DNA of 64,000 bases. It comes from a virus. Under the pieces are notes generated by a model. The model saw nothing but the letters and a program-made list of their open reading frames with translations, ran no database searches and was not told the origin of the DNA. Below, one piece after another: positions 26,533 through 32,296 of the stretch (positions are counted from its first letter, which is position 1; each line of letters starts with the position of its first letter). The translations under genes were made by a program, and so were the position numbers. Where the stretch lies: the IMG/VR virus record IMGVR_UViG_3300047472_000155, positions 1 to 64,000 of that record, one strand, 5' to 3'.

Positions 26533-27801
26533 TTACACTATTTGCAAATCTACTTTCAATGGAATAAGTTCTCCTTCACCATTAACAACCAACATCATTT
26601 GAGATGCATTAGTTGCCGCTGAGAAGTGTTTTCCATAATCATTTCTACCAGACATACATCCAACACCAATAGCTAATCTTCCATGATCAGAATCTTCAAC
26701 ATGGTAATGATGCAAATGACCATACACAAGACAATCGAAGAAATCATTTTGCATTGATATATAGCCTTTCATTTTATCTTTCTTGTTGCCACTGTCTAAA
26801 TGACCATGAACAAGCTTGATCTTCTTTCCATTGGCTTCAATATTCATTTCAGTAGCTCCATCTTCTGTTGGAATGTACTTAAGACGATCCGAGTTAATGA
26901 ATTGAATTGCCGTTCTTATATTGTAGTTGATAATAACATTAGCGTTATCATCATCAAAATTTAAATCTTTGTCACCTTGTAATCTATCATGATTACCAGC
27001 AATACCACTGTATTCAATGTCAAACACTTCCGACAAACCAATTAGGAACTCAATAATAAGTTCACTGGCTTTAAGAATTTGTTGCGCCAATCCGAATTCT
27101 GCATTTCTACTCTGCTTTGCTCTCATGTAAAGATGCTCTATAAAGTCTCCTAATCCAGCGACACTTACTGTTTCCACTTGATACATAAGGCAATTCTTTA
27201 TAACTTTCTTGAGATACAATTGCATTCTCTTTTTTGCAATTTCATAATTATATGAATTACCATATACATCATTTATTACTTCTCCAACGTGAATGTCAGT
27301 CAAGATGATAATTGCTTTATTCTTAGAATAATATCTTCCTTCATTATATGGGTCATATTTTTTTGGAAGAGTAACTTTGAAATTATTAAATTCTTTAACG
27401 ACTTCTTCCGCAACTACCTTGCTAAGATGAAAATCTCTTTTGAATTTATTGATTTCTGCAAGAGCCAATTGATTGTCCCTTTTTTCACTGTAAAGCTCAC
27501 CAAGTAAGTTGTTTAAAGATTCCAATTTGTTATCTTTAACCACACCCACGTGCTTAGATAAAGGTGTAAGTAAACCAACTTGTCTTTGATAATCTTTAAC
27601 AAGGATACGATATCCTTCATTCGTGTCAGAATTTTCAAATCCTTCTTCCTCCATCATTTTCTTATGTTTCTTCCAATCACACCGTAAGGATGGAGACATT
27701 TTTTGAAGCTCTATCTTAAGCGTTACCGCTGTGTCAAGATGTTCCTGTGTAACTTCAACAATTAACCCCTCTTTGTTGGTGTAGAATCTATTTTTGCTCA
27801 T
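26533..27801 (-). CDS. Calcineurin-like metallophosphoesterase
   Basis: 422 residues. The metal-binding motifs of the family appear in order: LTDIHVGEV (D-x-H), LGDFIEHLYM (GD), GIAGNHDRLQGD (GNHD), VHGHLDSGN and LVYGHLHHYH (GHxH). It should hydrolyse phosphate esters using two metal ions, possibly on nucleic acids as in Mre11/SbcD-type enzymes. The N-terminal ~150 residues lack a recognised fold and may bind DNA. Several phages carry such an enzyme next to the terminase. Substrate unknown. Confidence 0.85.
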   Translation of the reverse strand: MSKNRFYTNKEGLIVEVTQEHLDTAVTLKIELQKMSPSLRCDWKKHKKMMEEEGFENSDTNEGYRILVKDYQRQVGLLTPLSKHVGVVKDNKLESLNNLLGELYSEKRDNQLALAEINKFKRDFHLSKVVAEEVVKEFNNFKVTLPKKYDPYNEGRYYSKNKAIIILTDIHVGEVINDVYGNSYNYEIAKKRMQLYLKKVIKNCLMYQVETVSVAGLGDFIEHLYMRAKQSRNAEFGLAQQILKASELIIEFLIGLSEVFDIEYSGIAGNHDRLQGDKDLNFDDDNANVIINYNIRTAIQFINSDRLKYIPTEDGATEMNIEANGKKIKLVHGHLDSGNKKDKMKGYISMQNDFFDCLVYGHLHHYHVEDSDHGRLAIGVGCMSGRNDYGKHFSAATNASQMMLVVNGEGELIPLKVDLQIV

Positions 27802-27814
27802 TTACACCAACCTC

Positions 27815-28033
27815 CTATTCTTCCTCTTGATTGTCGTTAACATCAATATCTTCTTCTGCTTGCTTAACAATATCTTCTTCTTTTATTGAAAATGTTACAT
27901 TTTTTCCAACGAATTCTTCCATCAATTCAATTAAATTGTAGAATTCACTAGGTTCATCTTTTTTGCCAAGGACTTCTAATATAAAATTGTCATGAAGTAT
28001 TCCTTTACCAGCGATTGAATGTGCTCTTTTCAT
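27815..28033 (-). CDS. Small acidic protein, first gene of the late operon
   Basis: 72 residues. A basic start (MKRAHSIAGKGILHDNF) leads into an acidic tail (EEDIVKQAEEDIDVNDNQEEE). It is the first gene after the promoter at 28182-28210 and its structured leader, so it heads the packaging/head operon. AAAGGTGAAAT site. No family is recognised. Confidence 0.7.
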   Translation of the reverse strand: MKRAHSIAGKGILHDNFILEVLGKKDEPSEFYNLIELMEEFVGKNVTFSIKEEDIVKQAEEDIDVNDNQEEE

Positions 28034-28101
28034 TTAATTTCACCTTTTCCTCATTTAAATTTTTACTCTATGTATTCCTCAGTGTGCCTGAATGCACTTT
28101 A

Positions 28102-28158
28102 AGACTAAAAAATAAACCTTCCACAAGCAGCCTTTGTGAAAAGCTTATTTTTTAGTCT
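28102..28158 (-). ncRNA. Structured 5' leader of the late operon
   Basis: AGACTAAAAAATAA (28102-28115) pairs perfectly with TTATTTTTTAGTCT (28145-28158), with a smaller CACAA/TTTGTG-type hairpin inside. A second small hairpin (GTGC/GCAC) lies at about 28084-28097. All of this falls between the promoter and the first gene, so it would form in the 5' UTR. Confidence 0.55.
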
Positions 28159-28181
28159 ATCGTCTTCTTCACTACAATCAT

Positions 28182-28210
28182 ATTATACCATTTTATCTGT
28201 CATTTGTCAA
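28182..28210 (-). promoter_or_regulatory. Conserved-spacer promoter for the packaging/head operon
   Basis: TTGACA-17-TATAAT on the minus strand with the conserved spacer AATGACAGATAAAATGG. The only gene downstream for 13 kb without another clear promoter is the packaging/head block. A cre-like TGTAATCGCTTACA lies just upstream (about 28216-28229). Confidence 0.85.
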
Positions 28211-28264
28211 GTGTTTTGTAATCGCTTACAATAGCTTGTATTTGAATATATTTTAAAATAATAA

Positions 28265-28412
28265 ATAAAAAAATTGCGTCTTATACTCTGTTTACATTTT
28301 TACGTAGGTGAGAAATTTGTACTACTGTCACTTTTTTGGACATTTGTACAAATCTACGTTGTATTCGTTCTCACGCGAACTACTCAATGTAAACATAATA
28401 TAAGACGCAATT
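28265..28412 (-). ncRNA. Candidate structured RNA with pseudoknot and terminator-like 3' end
   Basis: A 14-bp outer helix (28272-28285 with 28399-28412) and a 9-bp helix (TGTTTACAT 28289-28297 with 28387-28395) enclose GTGAGAA (28308-28314) paired with TTCTCAC (28368-28374), and ACGTAG (28302-28307) paired with CTACGT (28354-28359). Those two helices cross. TTTGTAC (28316-28322) pairs with GTACAAA (28346-28352) within. On the minus strand the outer helix is followed by seven T, like a terminator, downstream of the tRNA-Asp gene. No protein frame fits. Confidence 0.65.
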
Positions 28413-28413
28413 C

Positions 28414-28442
28414 ATGTATTGACTTTGGTAGAGTCAATACAT
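28414..28442 (-). other. Perfect 11-bp hairpin between tRNA-Asp and the RNA candidate
   Basis: ATGTATTGACT / AGTCAATACAT with a 7-base loop. It separates the tRNA-Asp 3' end from the structured RNA and may be a processing signal. Confidence 0.5.
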
Positions 28443-28456
28443 ATGTTATTTCCCAA

Positions 28457-28528
28457 CGGTTCTTAGGAGAATCGAACTCCTATTTCTGCACTGACAATGC
28501 AGCGTAATAGCCACTATACCAAAGAACC
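28457..28528 (-). tRNA. tRNA-Asp(GTC)
   Basis: 72 nt cloverleaf: acceptor GGTTCTT/AAGAACC, anticodon stem CTGCA/TGCAG with loop TTGTCAG, T-arm GTTCGATTC. No encoded CCA. It is the last tRNA of the minus-strand cluster in transcription order. Confidence 0.9.
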
Positions 28529-28533
28529 ATATA

Positions 28534-28605
28534 CGCACCTACCAAGATTCGAACTTGGACTAGAGGATTAGAAGTCCACTGTGATATCCTTTTCACTATA
28601 GGCGC
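28534..28605 (-). tRNA. tRNA-Arg(TCT)
   Basis: Acceptor GCGCCTA/TAGGTGC with one G-U, anticodon loop CTTCTAA, T-loop TTCGAAT. The anticodon stem has one mismatch. It reads AGA, a codon common in AT-rich phage genes. Confidence 0.85.
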
Positions 28606-28611
28606 AAATTA

Positions 28612-28726
28612 AGCGGAAACTAGGAATCGAACCTAGATCATGTTTGGTATCGTGTAAATGGGTGCTGCCGCTACCCACTATACCACGCCCCTGGAGGGGG
28701 ATGTCCTGCCATTAGACGATTTCCGC
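28612..28726 (-). tRNA. tRNA-Gly-like gene with a large insertion (chimera or degenerate)
   Basis: 115 nt. The ends match perfectly (GCGGAAA/TTTCCGC), with a normal D-arm (GTCTAATGGCAGGAC) and T-arm (GTTCGATTC). The anticodon region reads CATCCCC-CTCCA-GGGGCGTG, without a normal 7-base loop. About 45 extra bases with their own stems (GTGGGT/ACCCAT, GGTAT/ATACC) follow. It looks like a fusion of a Gly(TCC) 5' half with the remains of another tRNA. An intact Gly(TCC) gene exists at 34219-34290. Confidence 0.5.
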
Positions 28727-28731
28727 ATATA

Positions 28732-28806
28732 TACGCAGTGTGAGAATCGAACTCAACCAATAGTGGCATATAAGACCACCTCCACCCACCAGATGGAATA
28801 CTGCGC
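28732..28806 (-). tRNA. tRNA-Ile(TAT)
   Basis: Acceptor GCGCAGT/ACTGCGT, anticodon stem GTGGT/GCCAC, loop CTTATAT, T-loop TTCGATT. It would read AUA directly; most bacteria use a lysidine-modified CAT anticodon for that codon. Confidence 0.8.
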
Positions 28807-28816
28807 AAATTTAAAA

Positions 28817-28889
28817 TGGACTCTAGTGGACTTGAACCACTGACCTCTTGCGTTTCAAACAAGCGCTCTACCAACTGAGCTAAAAGTCC
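28817..28889 (-). tRNA. tRNA-Phe(GAA)
   Basis: Acceptor GGACTTT/AGAGTCC, D-arm AGCTCAGTTGGTAGAGC, anticodon stem CTTGT/GCAAG with loop TTGAAAC, T-loop TTCAAGT. Confidence 0.88.
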
Positions 28890-28895
28890 ATAGAA

Positions 28896-28977
28896 TGAGG
28901 GAAATAGGATTCGAACCTACTAAGCCGAAGCAACAGATTTACAGTCTGCCCCAGATCTCCAACTCTGGTGTTCCCCC
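28896..28977 (-). tRNA. tRNA-Tyr(GTA)
   Basis: Acceptor GGGGGAA/TTCCCTC, anticodon loop CTGTAAA, long variable arm (TGCTTCGGCTTAGTA) as expected for bacterial tRNA-Tyr, T-loop TTCGAAT. Confidence 0.9.
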
Positions 28978-29007
28978 GTAGTAGCTGAACAAGTCAGCTA
29001 ATTTTAA

Positions 29008-29292
29008 TCATTTCCAATAATATGTTTTGTACCAATAACGCATTGCTTGATGGAAAGGTCTGTCTTTAATCCATAACCAACGATGTACATCATGTCGATG
29101 TTCCCATCGTTTAAGGAAACTTTTTTTGCTTTGTGTGTACTTAAAATCAGAGATGTCATATGAATTATAAAACTTACGATATGCCTTACCATTTGGAACA
29201 TCTTTACTTCTTCTTACCTTGTGATTGGCAAACTTTTTGCCTCCCACTCTTCGATCCTTTACAATAGGTGTCTTCTTGAAACTTCTACTCAT
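29008..29292 (-). CDS. Small basic protein encoded among tRNAs
   Basis: 94 residues, strongly basic and aromatic (KKTPIVKDRRVGGKKFANHKVRRSK, then RWEHRHDVHRWLWIKD). The N-terminal pattern SRSFKKTP...NHKVRR...NGKAYRKFYNSYDI recurs in short proteins of many Firmicute mobile elements, whose function is not known. High charge suggests nucleic-acid binding. It has its own conserved-spacer promoter at 29370-29398 and AAAGGAGTTGT site, and lies between tRNA-Tyr and tRNA-Lys. Confidence 0.75.
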   Translation of the reverse strand: MSRSFKKTPIVKDRRVGGKKFANHKVRRSKDVPNGKAYRKFYNSYDISDFKYTQSKKSFLKRWEHRHDVHRWLWIKDRPFHQAMRYWYKTYYWK

Positions 29293-29369
29293 ATTCTACA
29301 ACTCCTTTCGGTAATTATAGAACGTTAAATGAAATTTTCATTTCCTCACCTCTTCTTGACTATAATAGT

Positions 29370-29398
29370 ATTATATCATTTTATATTTAATTTGTCAA
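29370..29398 (-). promoter_or_regulatory. Conserved-spacer promoter
   Basis: TTGACA-17-TATAAT on the minus strand (spacer AATTAAATATAAAATGA). It serves the basic-protein gene and probably the tRNAs downstream to 28457. Confidence 0.85.
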
Positions 29399-29416
29399 GC
29401 TTTTTCTTTAATAAAA

Positions 29417-29489
29417 TAGGACTACTGAGATTCGAACTCAGAATGACGGATTAAAAGTCCGCTGTGATAAACCATTTCACCATAATCCC
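29417..29489 (-). tRNA. tRNA-Lys(TTT)
   Basis: Acceptor GGGATTA/TAGTCCT, anticodon stem GCGGA/TCCGT with loop CTTTTAA, T-loop TTCGAAT. It lies upstream of the 29370-29398 promoter, so it belongs to the preceding transcript. Confidence 0.88.
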
Positions 29490-29496
29490 ATATGGT

Positions 29497-29601
29497 AGTA
29501 GGTTCAGGTCTCGACCCTGCTTCTCTTTGTCAACTTTTACACTCTCATCTAGAATTGAACATAGAGTATTGACAAGTGTTTTATCCGATAAACTAACCTA
29601 C
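29497..29601 (-). tRNA. tRNA-like gene with an extra hairpin in the anticodon arm
   Basis: 105 nt. The acceptor GTAGGTT/AACCTAC is perfect, with a D-arm (TTTATCGGATAAA) and T-arm (CAGGGTCGAGACCTG). The anticodon arm is an extended helix, CTTGTCAA/TTGACAAAG, carrying a second stem ACTCT/AGAGT with a 17-base loop. About 37 bases are extra relative to a normal tRNA. No anticodon can be assigned. It could be an intron-like insertion, a decayed gene or a tRNA mimic. Confidence 0.45.
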
Positions 29602-29797
29602 TATAACTTTTGGTTCCTCAACGGAGAACCACTCCGATCCTTTTTTTAAGATTTAGGATGAAACTTAAAACAAGCAACAATAGGTGTGACCTACTAAGAA
29701 TGAAGAAGTGACACGCAAAGCGTTTGTCTGCATCTTTTAATCATTCTCAAACTCATAGTTAGAAGCTTGATATTAATTTTATGTTATACTTGTTAAT

Positions 29798-29858
29798 AAA
29801 TGAGAGAGGGGAAAGGAAATCGTTTCCCTTCTGAGAGGAGGGAACCCCTCTCTCATTT
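29798..29858 (-). ncRNA. Candidate small RNA: 14-bp stem with two inner hairpins
   Basis: AAATGAGAGAGGGG (29798-29811) pairs perfectly with CCCCTCTCTCATTT (29845-29858). Inside are GGAAA-TCG-TTTCC (29815-29827) and an overlapping CCCTTCT/AGGAGGG hairpin, together a three-way junction. The promoter at 29915-29943 points at it. The flanking 29610-29797 holds no gene that can be supported. Confidence 0.5.
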
Positions 29859-29914
29859 CACCACCGGAATGTGATTATTGAAATAGTCATTGACTACTAT
29901 CTCAACTAAAATAA

Positions 29915-29943
29915 ATATTATCACATTTCTTTTCTATTGTAAA
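29915..29943 (-). promoter_or_regulatory. Promoter for the small RNA candidate
   Basis: TTTACA-17-TAATAT on the minus strand, 57 bases upstream of the 14-bp stem. Weaker hexamers than the other promoters of the cluster. Confidence 0.6.
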
Positions 29944-29960
29944 CACATTTTTTTAATTGG

Positions 29961-30031
29961 CAGAGGACTTGAGACTTGAACTCAAACTAGAAGGATCAAA
30001 ACCTTCTGTGCTACCTTTACACCAATCCCCG
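29961..30031 (-). tRNA. tRNA-Gln(TTG)
   Basis: Anticodon stem GAAGG/CCTTC with loop TTTTGAT, D-arm GTGTAAAGGTAGCAC, T-loop TTCAAGT. The first acceptor pair is not Watson-Crick, which is typical of tRNA-Gln. Confidence 0.82.
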
Positions 30032-30038
30032 ATATTAA

Positions 30039-30116
30039 GCGCCCCAAGTTGGACTGGAACCAACAAGCTCTCCCCGCTAATGGGAAGCGACTTTACCATC
30101 TTTGTCTATTGAGGCG
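30039..30116 (-). tRNA. tRNA, anticodon probably TAG (Leu), class I shape
   Basis: Acceptor CGCCTCA/TGGGGCG, T-arm GTTGGTTCCAGTCCAAC, anticodon arm CTTCCC-ATTAGC-GGGGAG. Reading TAG gives Leu, but the variable loop is short, whereas bacterial tRNA-Leu has a long variable arm, and position 37 would be a pyrimidine. Identity uncertain. Confidence 0.55.
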
Positions 30117-30120
30117 ATGG

Positions 30121-30194
30121 CTCAGACTATTGGACTTGCACCAATGTCATCTCCTCATGCGGGAGATTATTCTAGCTAGTTGAACTAAGTCTGA
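30121..30194 (-). tRNA. tRNA, anticodon probably CAT (Met or Ile2)
   Basis: Acceptor TCAGACT/AGTCTGA perfect, T-arm ATTGGTGCAAGTCCAAT, anticodon arm TCTCC-CGCATGA-GGAGA. The base before CAT is G rather than the near-universal T33, so decoding is questionable. Confidence 0.55.
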
Positions 30195-30198
30195 AAAG

Positions 30199-30270
30199 CT
30201 TACTCGATGGGAATCGGACCCATGACAACGTACTTAACAGGTACGCGCTCTACCATTGAGCTACGAGCAA
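30199..30270 (-). tRNA. tRNA-Asn(GTT)
   Basis: Acceptor TTGCTCG/CGAGTAA, D-arm GCTCAATGGTAGAGC, anticodon stem CGTAC/GTACG with loop CTGTTAA, T-loop TCCGATT. Confidence 0.88.
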
Positions 30271-30281
30271 GATAATAAAAA

Positions 30282-30353
30282 CAGAGAAGGTAGGATTCGA
30301 ACCTACGGTGCATCGGGTAACAACCGAACGCCTTACCACTTGGCTACAACTCT
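30282..30353 (-). tRNA. tRNA, second GTT anticodon (Asn-like)
   Basis: D-arm GCCAAGTGGTAAGGC, anticodon arm TTCGG-TTGTTAC-CCGAT, T-arm GTAGGTTCGAATCCTAC. The acceptor has two T-T mismatches and the D-arm looks like that of Gln/Glu tRNAs, so identity may differ from Asn. Confidence 0.6.
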
Positions 30354-30362
30354 ATAATACAA

Positions 30363-30452
30363 AGGAGATGACAGGATTCGAACCTGCACATCGGTTCATC
30401 ACCGACTTAAACGCTTTTCAAGAGCGTCCCAATACCGTTCTGACACATCTCC
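30363..30452 (-). tRNA. tRNA-Ser(TGA)
   Basis: 90 nt class II: acceptor GGAGATG/CATCTCC, anticodon stem ACGCT/AGCGT with loop CTTGAAA, long variable arm CGGTGATGAACCG. Confidence 0.9.
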
Positions 30453-30461
30453 AAAAATCTA

Positions 30462-30546
30462 AGGAAGGTAAGGGAATCGAACCCTTGTAGCCGTTAAGCC
30501 AGCCTTGGTTTAGCAAACCAGCACATTACCACTCTGTCAACCTTCC
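30462..30546 (-). tRNA. tRNA-Ser(GCT)
   Basis: 85 nt class II: acceptor GGAAGGT/ACCTTCC, anticodon loop TTGCTAA, long variable arm, T-arm AAGGGTTCGATTCCCTT. Confidence 0.88.
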
Positions 30547-30558
30547 ATTTAATTCATA

Positions 30559-30717
30559 TTAAATTTCCAACAATTCTTCAATTCTATTTGACACTTTTTT
30601 AATTCTTTCCTTATTTTCCGAATTATTAAAATTAGTATCGCTAATAATCAATTGCAAAAGATTACTTTGGTAATCTAAAAGCTGAGTTATTGTCTTATTT
30701 TTTTCATAAAAGTCCAT
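30559..30717 (-). CDS. Small helical protein, unknown
   Basis: 52 residues from ATG 30717, nine bases after AAAGGAGAA. MDFYEKNKTITQLLDYQSN opens it and RIKKVSNRIEELLEI ends it: a heptad-like helix. It lies between tRNA-Ser(GCT) and the 78-residue gene. No family is recognised. Confidence 0.6.
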   Translation of the reverse strand: MDFYEKNKTITQLLDYQSNLLQLIISDTNFNNSENKERIKKVSNRIEELLEI

Positions 30718-30741
30718 TTATACATTCTCCTTTTCATAATT

Positions 30742-30978
30742 TTATTCGAATGTTAATTCCTCAATTGAACTTCTTACATTTGGATAGGTTATTTCTCCAA
30801 CACAAAATCCAAAAGGATCAATTGTAGTCCATTGAATAACGATTCCATTGTCATTAAACTCCTTGATAAACCCTTTGTTGACGAATGGATTTCTCTCTTG
30901 TGGAAACGTAAGAGTAAATGATCTTCCTTTATAAAAGTTCTCTTCTTGTTCTGAAATTTTGTTAAAAGCTTCCATCAT
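30742..30978 (-). CDS. Small protein, unknown
   Basis: 78 residues if translation begins at ATG 30978, nine bases after GGGAGG; an in-frame ATG at 30987 directly abuts that site. Beta-rich sequence (YKGRSFTLTFPQERNPF, FNDNGIVIQWTTIDPFGFCVGEITYP) suggesting a small barrel. It forms a short operon with the 73-residue gene upstream. Confidence 0.65.
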   Translation of the reverse strand: MMEAFNKISEQEENFYKGRSFTLTFPQERNPFVNKGFIKEFNDNGIVIQWTTIDPFGFCVGEITYPNVRSSIEELTFE

Positions 30979-31022
30979 TAAAATCATCCTCCCATAGATA
31001 AAACATTTATTTTATCTTATGC

Positions 31023-31244
31023 TTATGCCTCCAATTCCGCAATCAATTCTCCATAAGCACGTTTATACATTTGAAGAGAATCAACAATTTCTTCTGCTTC
31101 AAGTTGTTCTTCTTCAATAAATTCTTCATTAAGAATGTCACATACAATTGATGCGAAAGCAAAGTCAATTCCTGAAAGACTTCTATCATTTCCTGCAATC
31201 TCAAGAATTGCATCTTTAAAAGCTTGAGTGTCAAAATTTTCCAT
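31023..31244 (-). CDS. Small acidic protein, unknown
   Basis: 73 residues, Glu/Ile-rich and helical (FDTQAFKDAILEIAGNDRS, EFIEEEQLEAEEIVDSL). AAAGGTGAT site before ATG 31244. It lies just downstream of tRNA-Cys and probably shares its transcript. No family is recognised. Confidence 0.65.
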   Translation of the reverse strand: MENFDTQAFKDAILEIAGNDRSLSGIDFAFASIVCDILNEEFIEEEQLEAEEIVDSLQMYKRAYGELIAELEA

Positions 31245-31275
31245 TGAAGATCACCTTTTTCTCATTTGATTTTTA

Positions 31276-31346
31276 ACGGCAGAGTGAGAATCGAACTCAC
31301 GATTGCAACTTTGCAGGTTGCCGCCTTACCACTTGACCATCAGCCG
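31276..31346 (-). tRNA. tRNA-Cys(GCA)
   Basis: Anticodon stem GCAAC/GTTGC with loop CTGCAAA, D-arm GTCAAGTGGTAAGGC, T-arm GTGAGTTCGATTCTCAC. One mismatch in the acceptor. The promoter at 31369-31397 is immediately upstream. Confidence 0.87.
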
Positions 31347-31368
31347 AAGTGTTTGATCTATAGTACTC

Positions 31369-31397
31369 ATTATACCATTTTATCTTTCATTTGTCAA
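31369..31397 (-). promoter_or_regulatory. Conserved-spacer promoter
   Basis: TTGACA-17-TATAAT with spacer AATGAAAGATAAAATGG on the minus strand, upstream of tRNA-Cys. Confidence 0.88.
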
Positions 31398-31400
31398 CAG

Positions 31401-31616
31401 TTATTTTTTAACTTGCCGAAGCTTATAAAGTTTCTCTACTTGAGAATATACGGTATGATGACTTATAGAAAAATTCCATCTAGTCATTTCATTTAATATT
31501 TGTTCATCAGTAGGGTAAGCCTTAAACTCTTCCTTGCTATAAACATCAGTAAACTGTCCACTTTTCACTTCAAGTAATCTTGTTTTAATTATAAACAAAG
31601 TTTCTAAATCTTTCAA
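31401..31616 (-). CDS. Small protein, unknown
   Basis: 71 residues (LFIIKTRLLEVKSGQFTDVYS, HHTVYSQVEKLYKLRQVKK), basic at the C-terminus. The middle (YPTDEQILNEMTRWNFSISHHTVYSQV) could be a short helix-turn-helix. AAGGAGATGA site; its own promoter at 31641-31669. Confidence 0.65.
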   Translation of the reverse strand: MKDLETLFIIKTRLLEVKSGQFTDVYSKEEFKAYPTDEQILNEMTRWNFSISHHTVYSQVEKLYKLRQVKK

Positions 31617-31640
31617 TTCATCATCTCCTTAACATGTTGC

Positions 31641-31669
31641 TATTGTAACACTTTATCTTCCATTTGTCA
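31641..31669 (-). promoter_or_regulatory. Conserved-spacer promoter
   Basis: TTGACA-17-TACAAT on the minus strand, spacer AATGGAAGATAAAGTGT. Drives the 71-residue gene. Confidence 0.8.
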
Positions 31670-31678
31670 AGTATTATT

Positions 31679-31757
31679 TGAGGAGGGTTGATTATTCGTC
31701 AATCCTCCTCCTTGGTCGGTGCGCGGATTGCGGACATGATACATGCGTTCCTTACAA
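31679..31757 (-). ncRNA. Candidate small RNA between nrdG and the 71-residue gene
   Basis: The promoter at 31763-31791 reads into a 75-base gene-free stretch. It holds a GC-rich segment (CCGCAATCCGCGCACCGACC) and an 11-bp hairpin (31681-31691 with 31699-31709). The hairpin lacks a T-run. The next gene has its own promoter, so this reads as an independent short RNA. Confidence 0.45.
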
Positions 31758-31762
31758 AATAC

Positions 31763-31791
31763 ATCATATCATATTATGATTAAATTGTCAA
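31763..31791 (-). promoter_or_regulatory. Promoter overlapping the end of nrdG
   Basis: TTGACA-17-TATGAT on the minus strand; the -35 lies within the last codons of nrdG. It points at the RNA candidate 31679-31757. Confidence 0.7.
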
Positions 31792-32280
31792 TAGTTTTAC
31801 ACAATTATCTTTTAAACTCTCACGAACATCAATTATTCTTTGATTTTTACTTCCTCTAAATAGAAGTGTTGTGTCTTTTTCTTCTATTATAAATCTACCA
31901 TCAATAAGTACATCACACATCACAAGTAGCTCTTTCAAATTCTTGTTCTTTACAATTTCTTCGTACGTATATCCACTATACGCCCAAACATTTACATTTG
32001 GTATATGATATTTGCAAAGTTTTAAGAATAATACAACCTCTCTAACAGAAAAGAATGGATCGCCACCACACAGAGTTATTCCGTCAATTAAAGGATTATT
32101 TTTGATATCATCAATAATCTCTAATTGTCTATTGTAAGTAAATTCTTCACCATACTTGAAATCCCAAGCTGCTTCATTGAAACAACCTGGGCAAGCATGT
32201 TTACATCCACTTATAAATAATACAGAACGTAATCCGTGTCCTTCATTAATACTCTCTTTATAATATCCTGAAAGGTACAC
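31780..32280 (-). CDS. nrdG: Anaerobic ribonucleotide reductase activating protein
   Basis: 166 residues if started at GTG 32280, eight bases after AGGAG; a longer in-frame start at 32415 would overlap nrdD by 119 bases and adds no family-like sequence. The radical-SAM cluster motif C-x3-C-x2-C is present (GCKHACPGCFN), followed by GEEF, DGITLCGGDPFF and VWAYSGYTYEEI. It uses a 4Fe-4S cluster and S-adenosylmethionine to form the glycyl radical on NrdD. It starts 17 bases after the nrdD stop, so the two are translated as a unit. Confidence 0.92.
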   Translation of the reverse strand: MYLSGYYKESINEGHGLRSVLFISGCKHACPGCFNEAAWDFKYGEEFTYNRQLEIIDDIKNNPLIDGITLCGGDPFFSVREVVLFLKLCKYHIPNVNVWAYSGYTYEEIVKNKNLKELLVMCDVLIDGRFIIEEKDTTLLFRGSKNQRIIDVRESLKDNCVKLLTI

Positions 32281-32296
32281 AAATTCATCTCCTAAT

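Noticed and set aside
28216-28229. CcpA (cre) site controlling the late operon
   Set aside because: A single TGTAATCGCTTACA upstream of the promoter matches the consensus, but the same word is part of the repeat family in the desert, so it is noted only as a possible member.
28658-28874. Frames of 60-70 residues running through tRNA genes
   Set aside because: They are translations of tRNA sequence on either strand; the cloverleaf evidence is decisive.
29601-29650. Plus-strand terminator GGTTCC...GGAACC with T-run
   Set aside because: No plus-strand gene is available to terminate; probably a chance or tRNA-derived hairpin.
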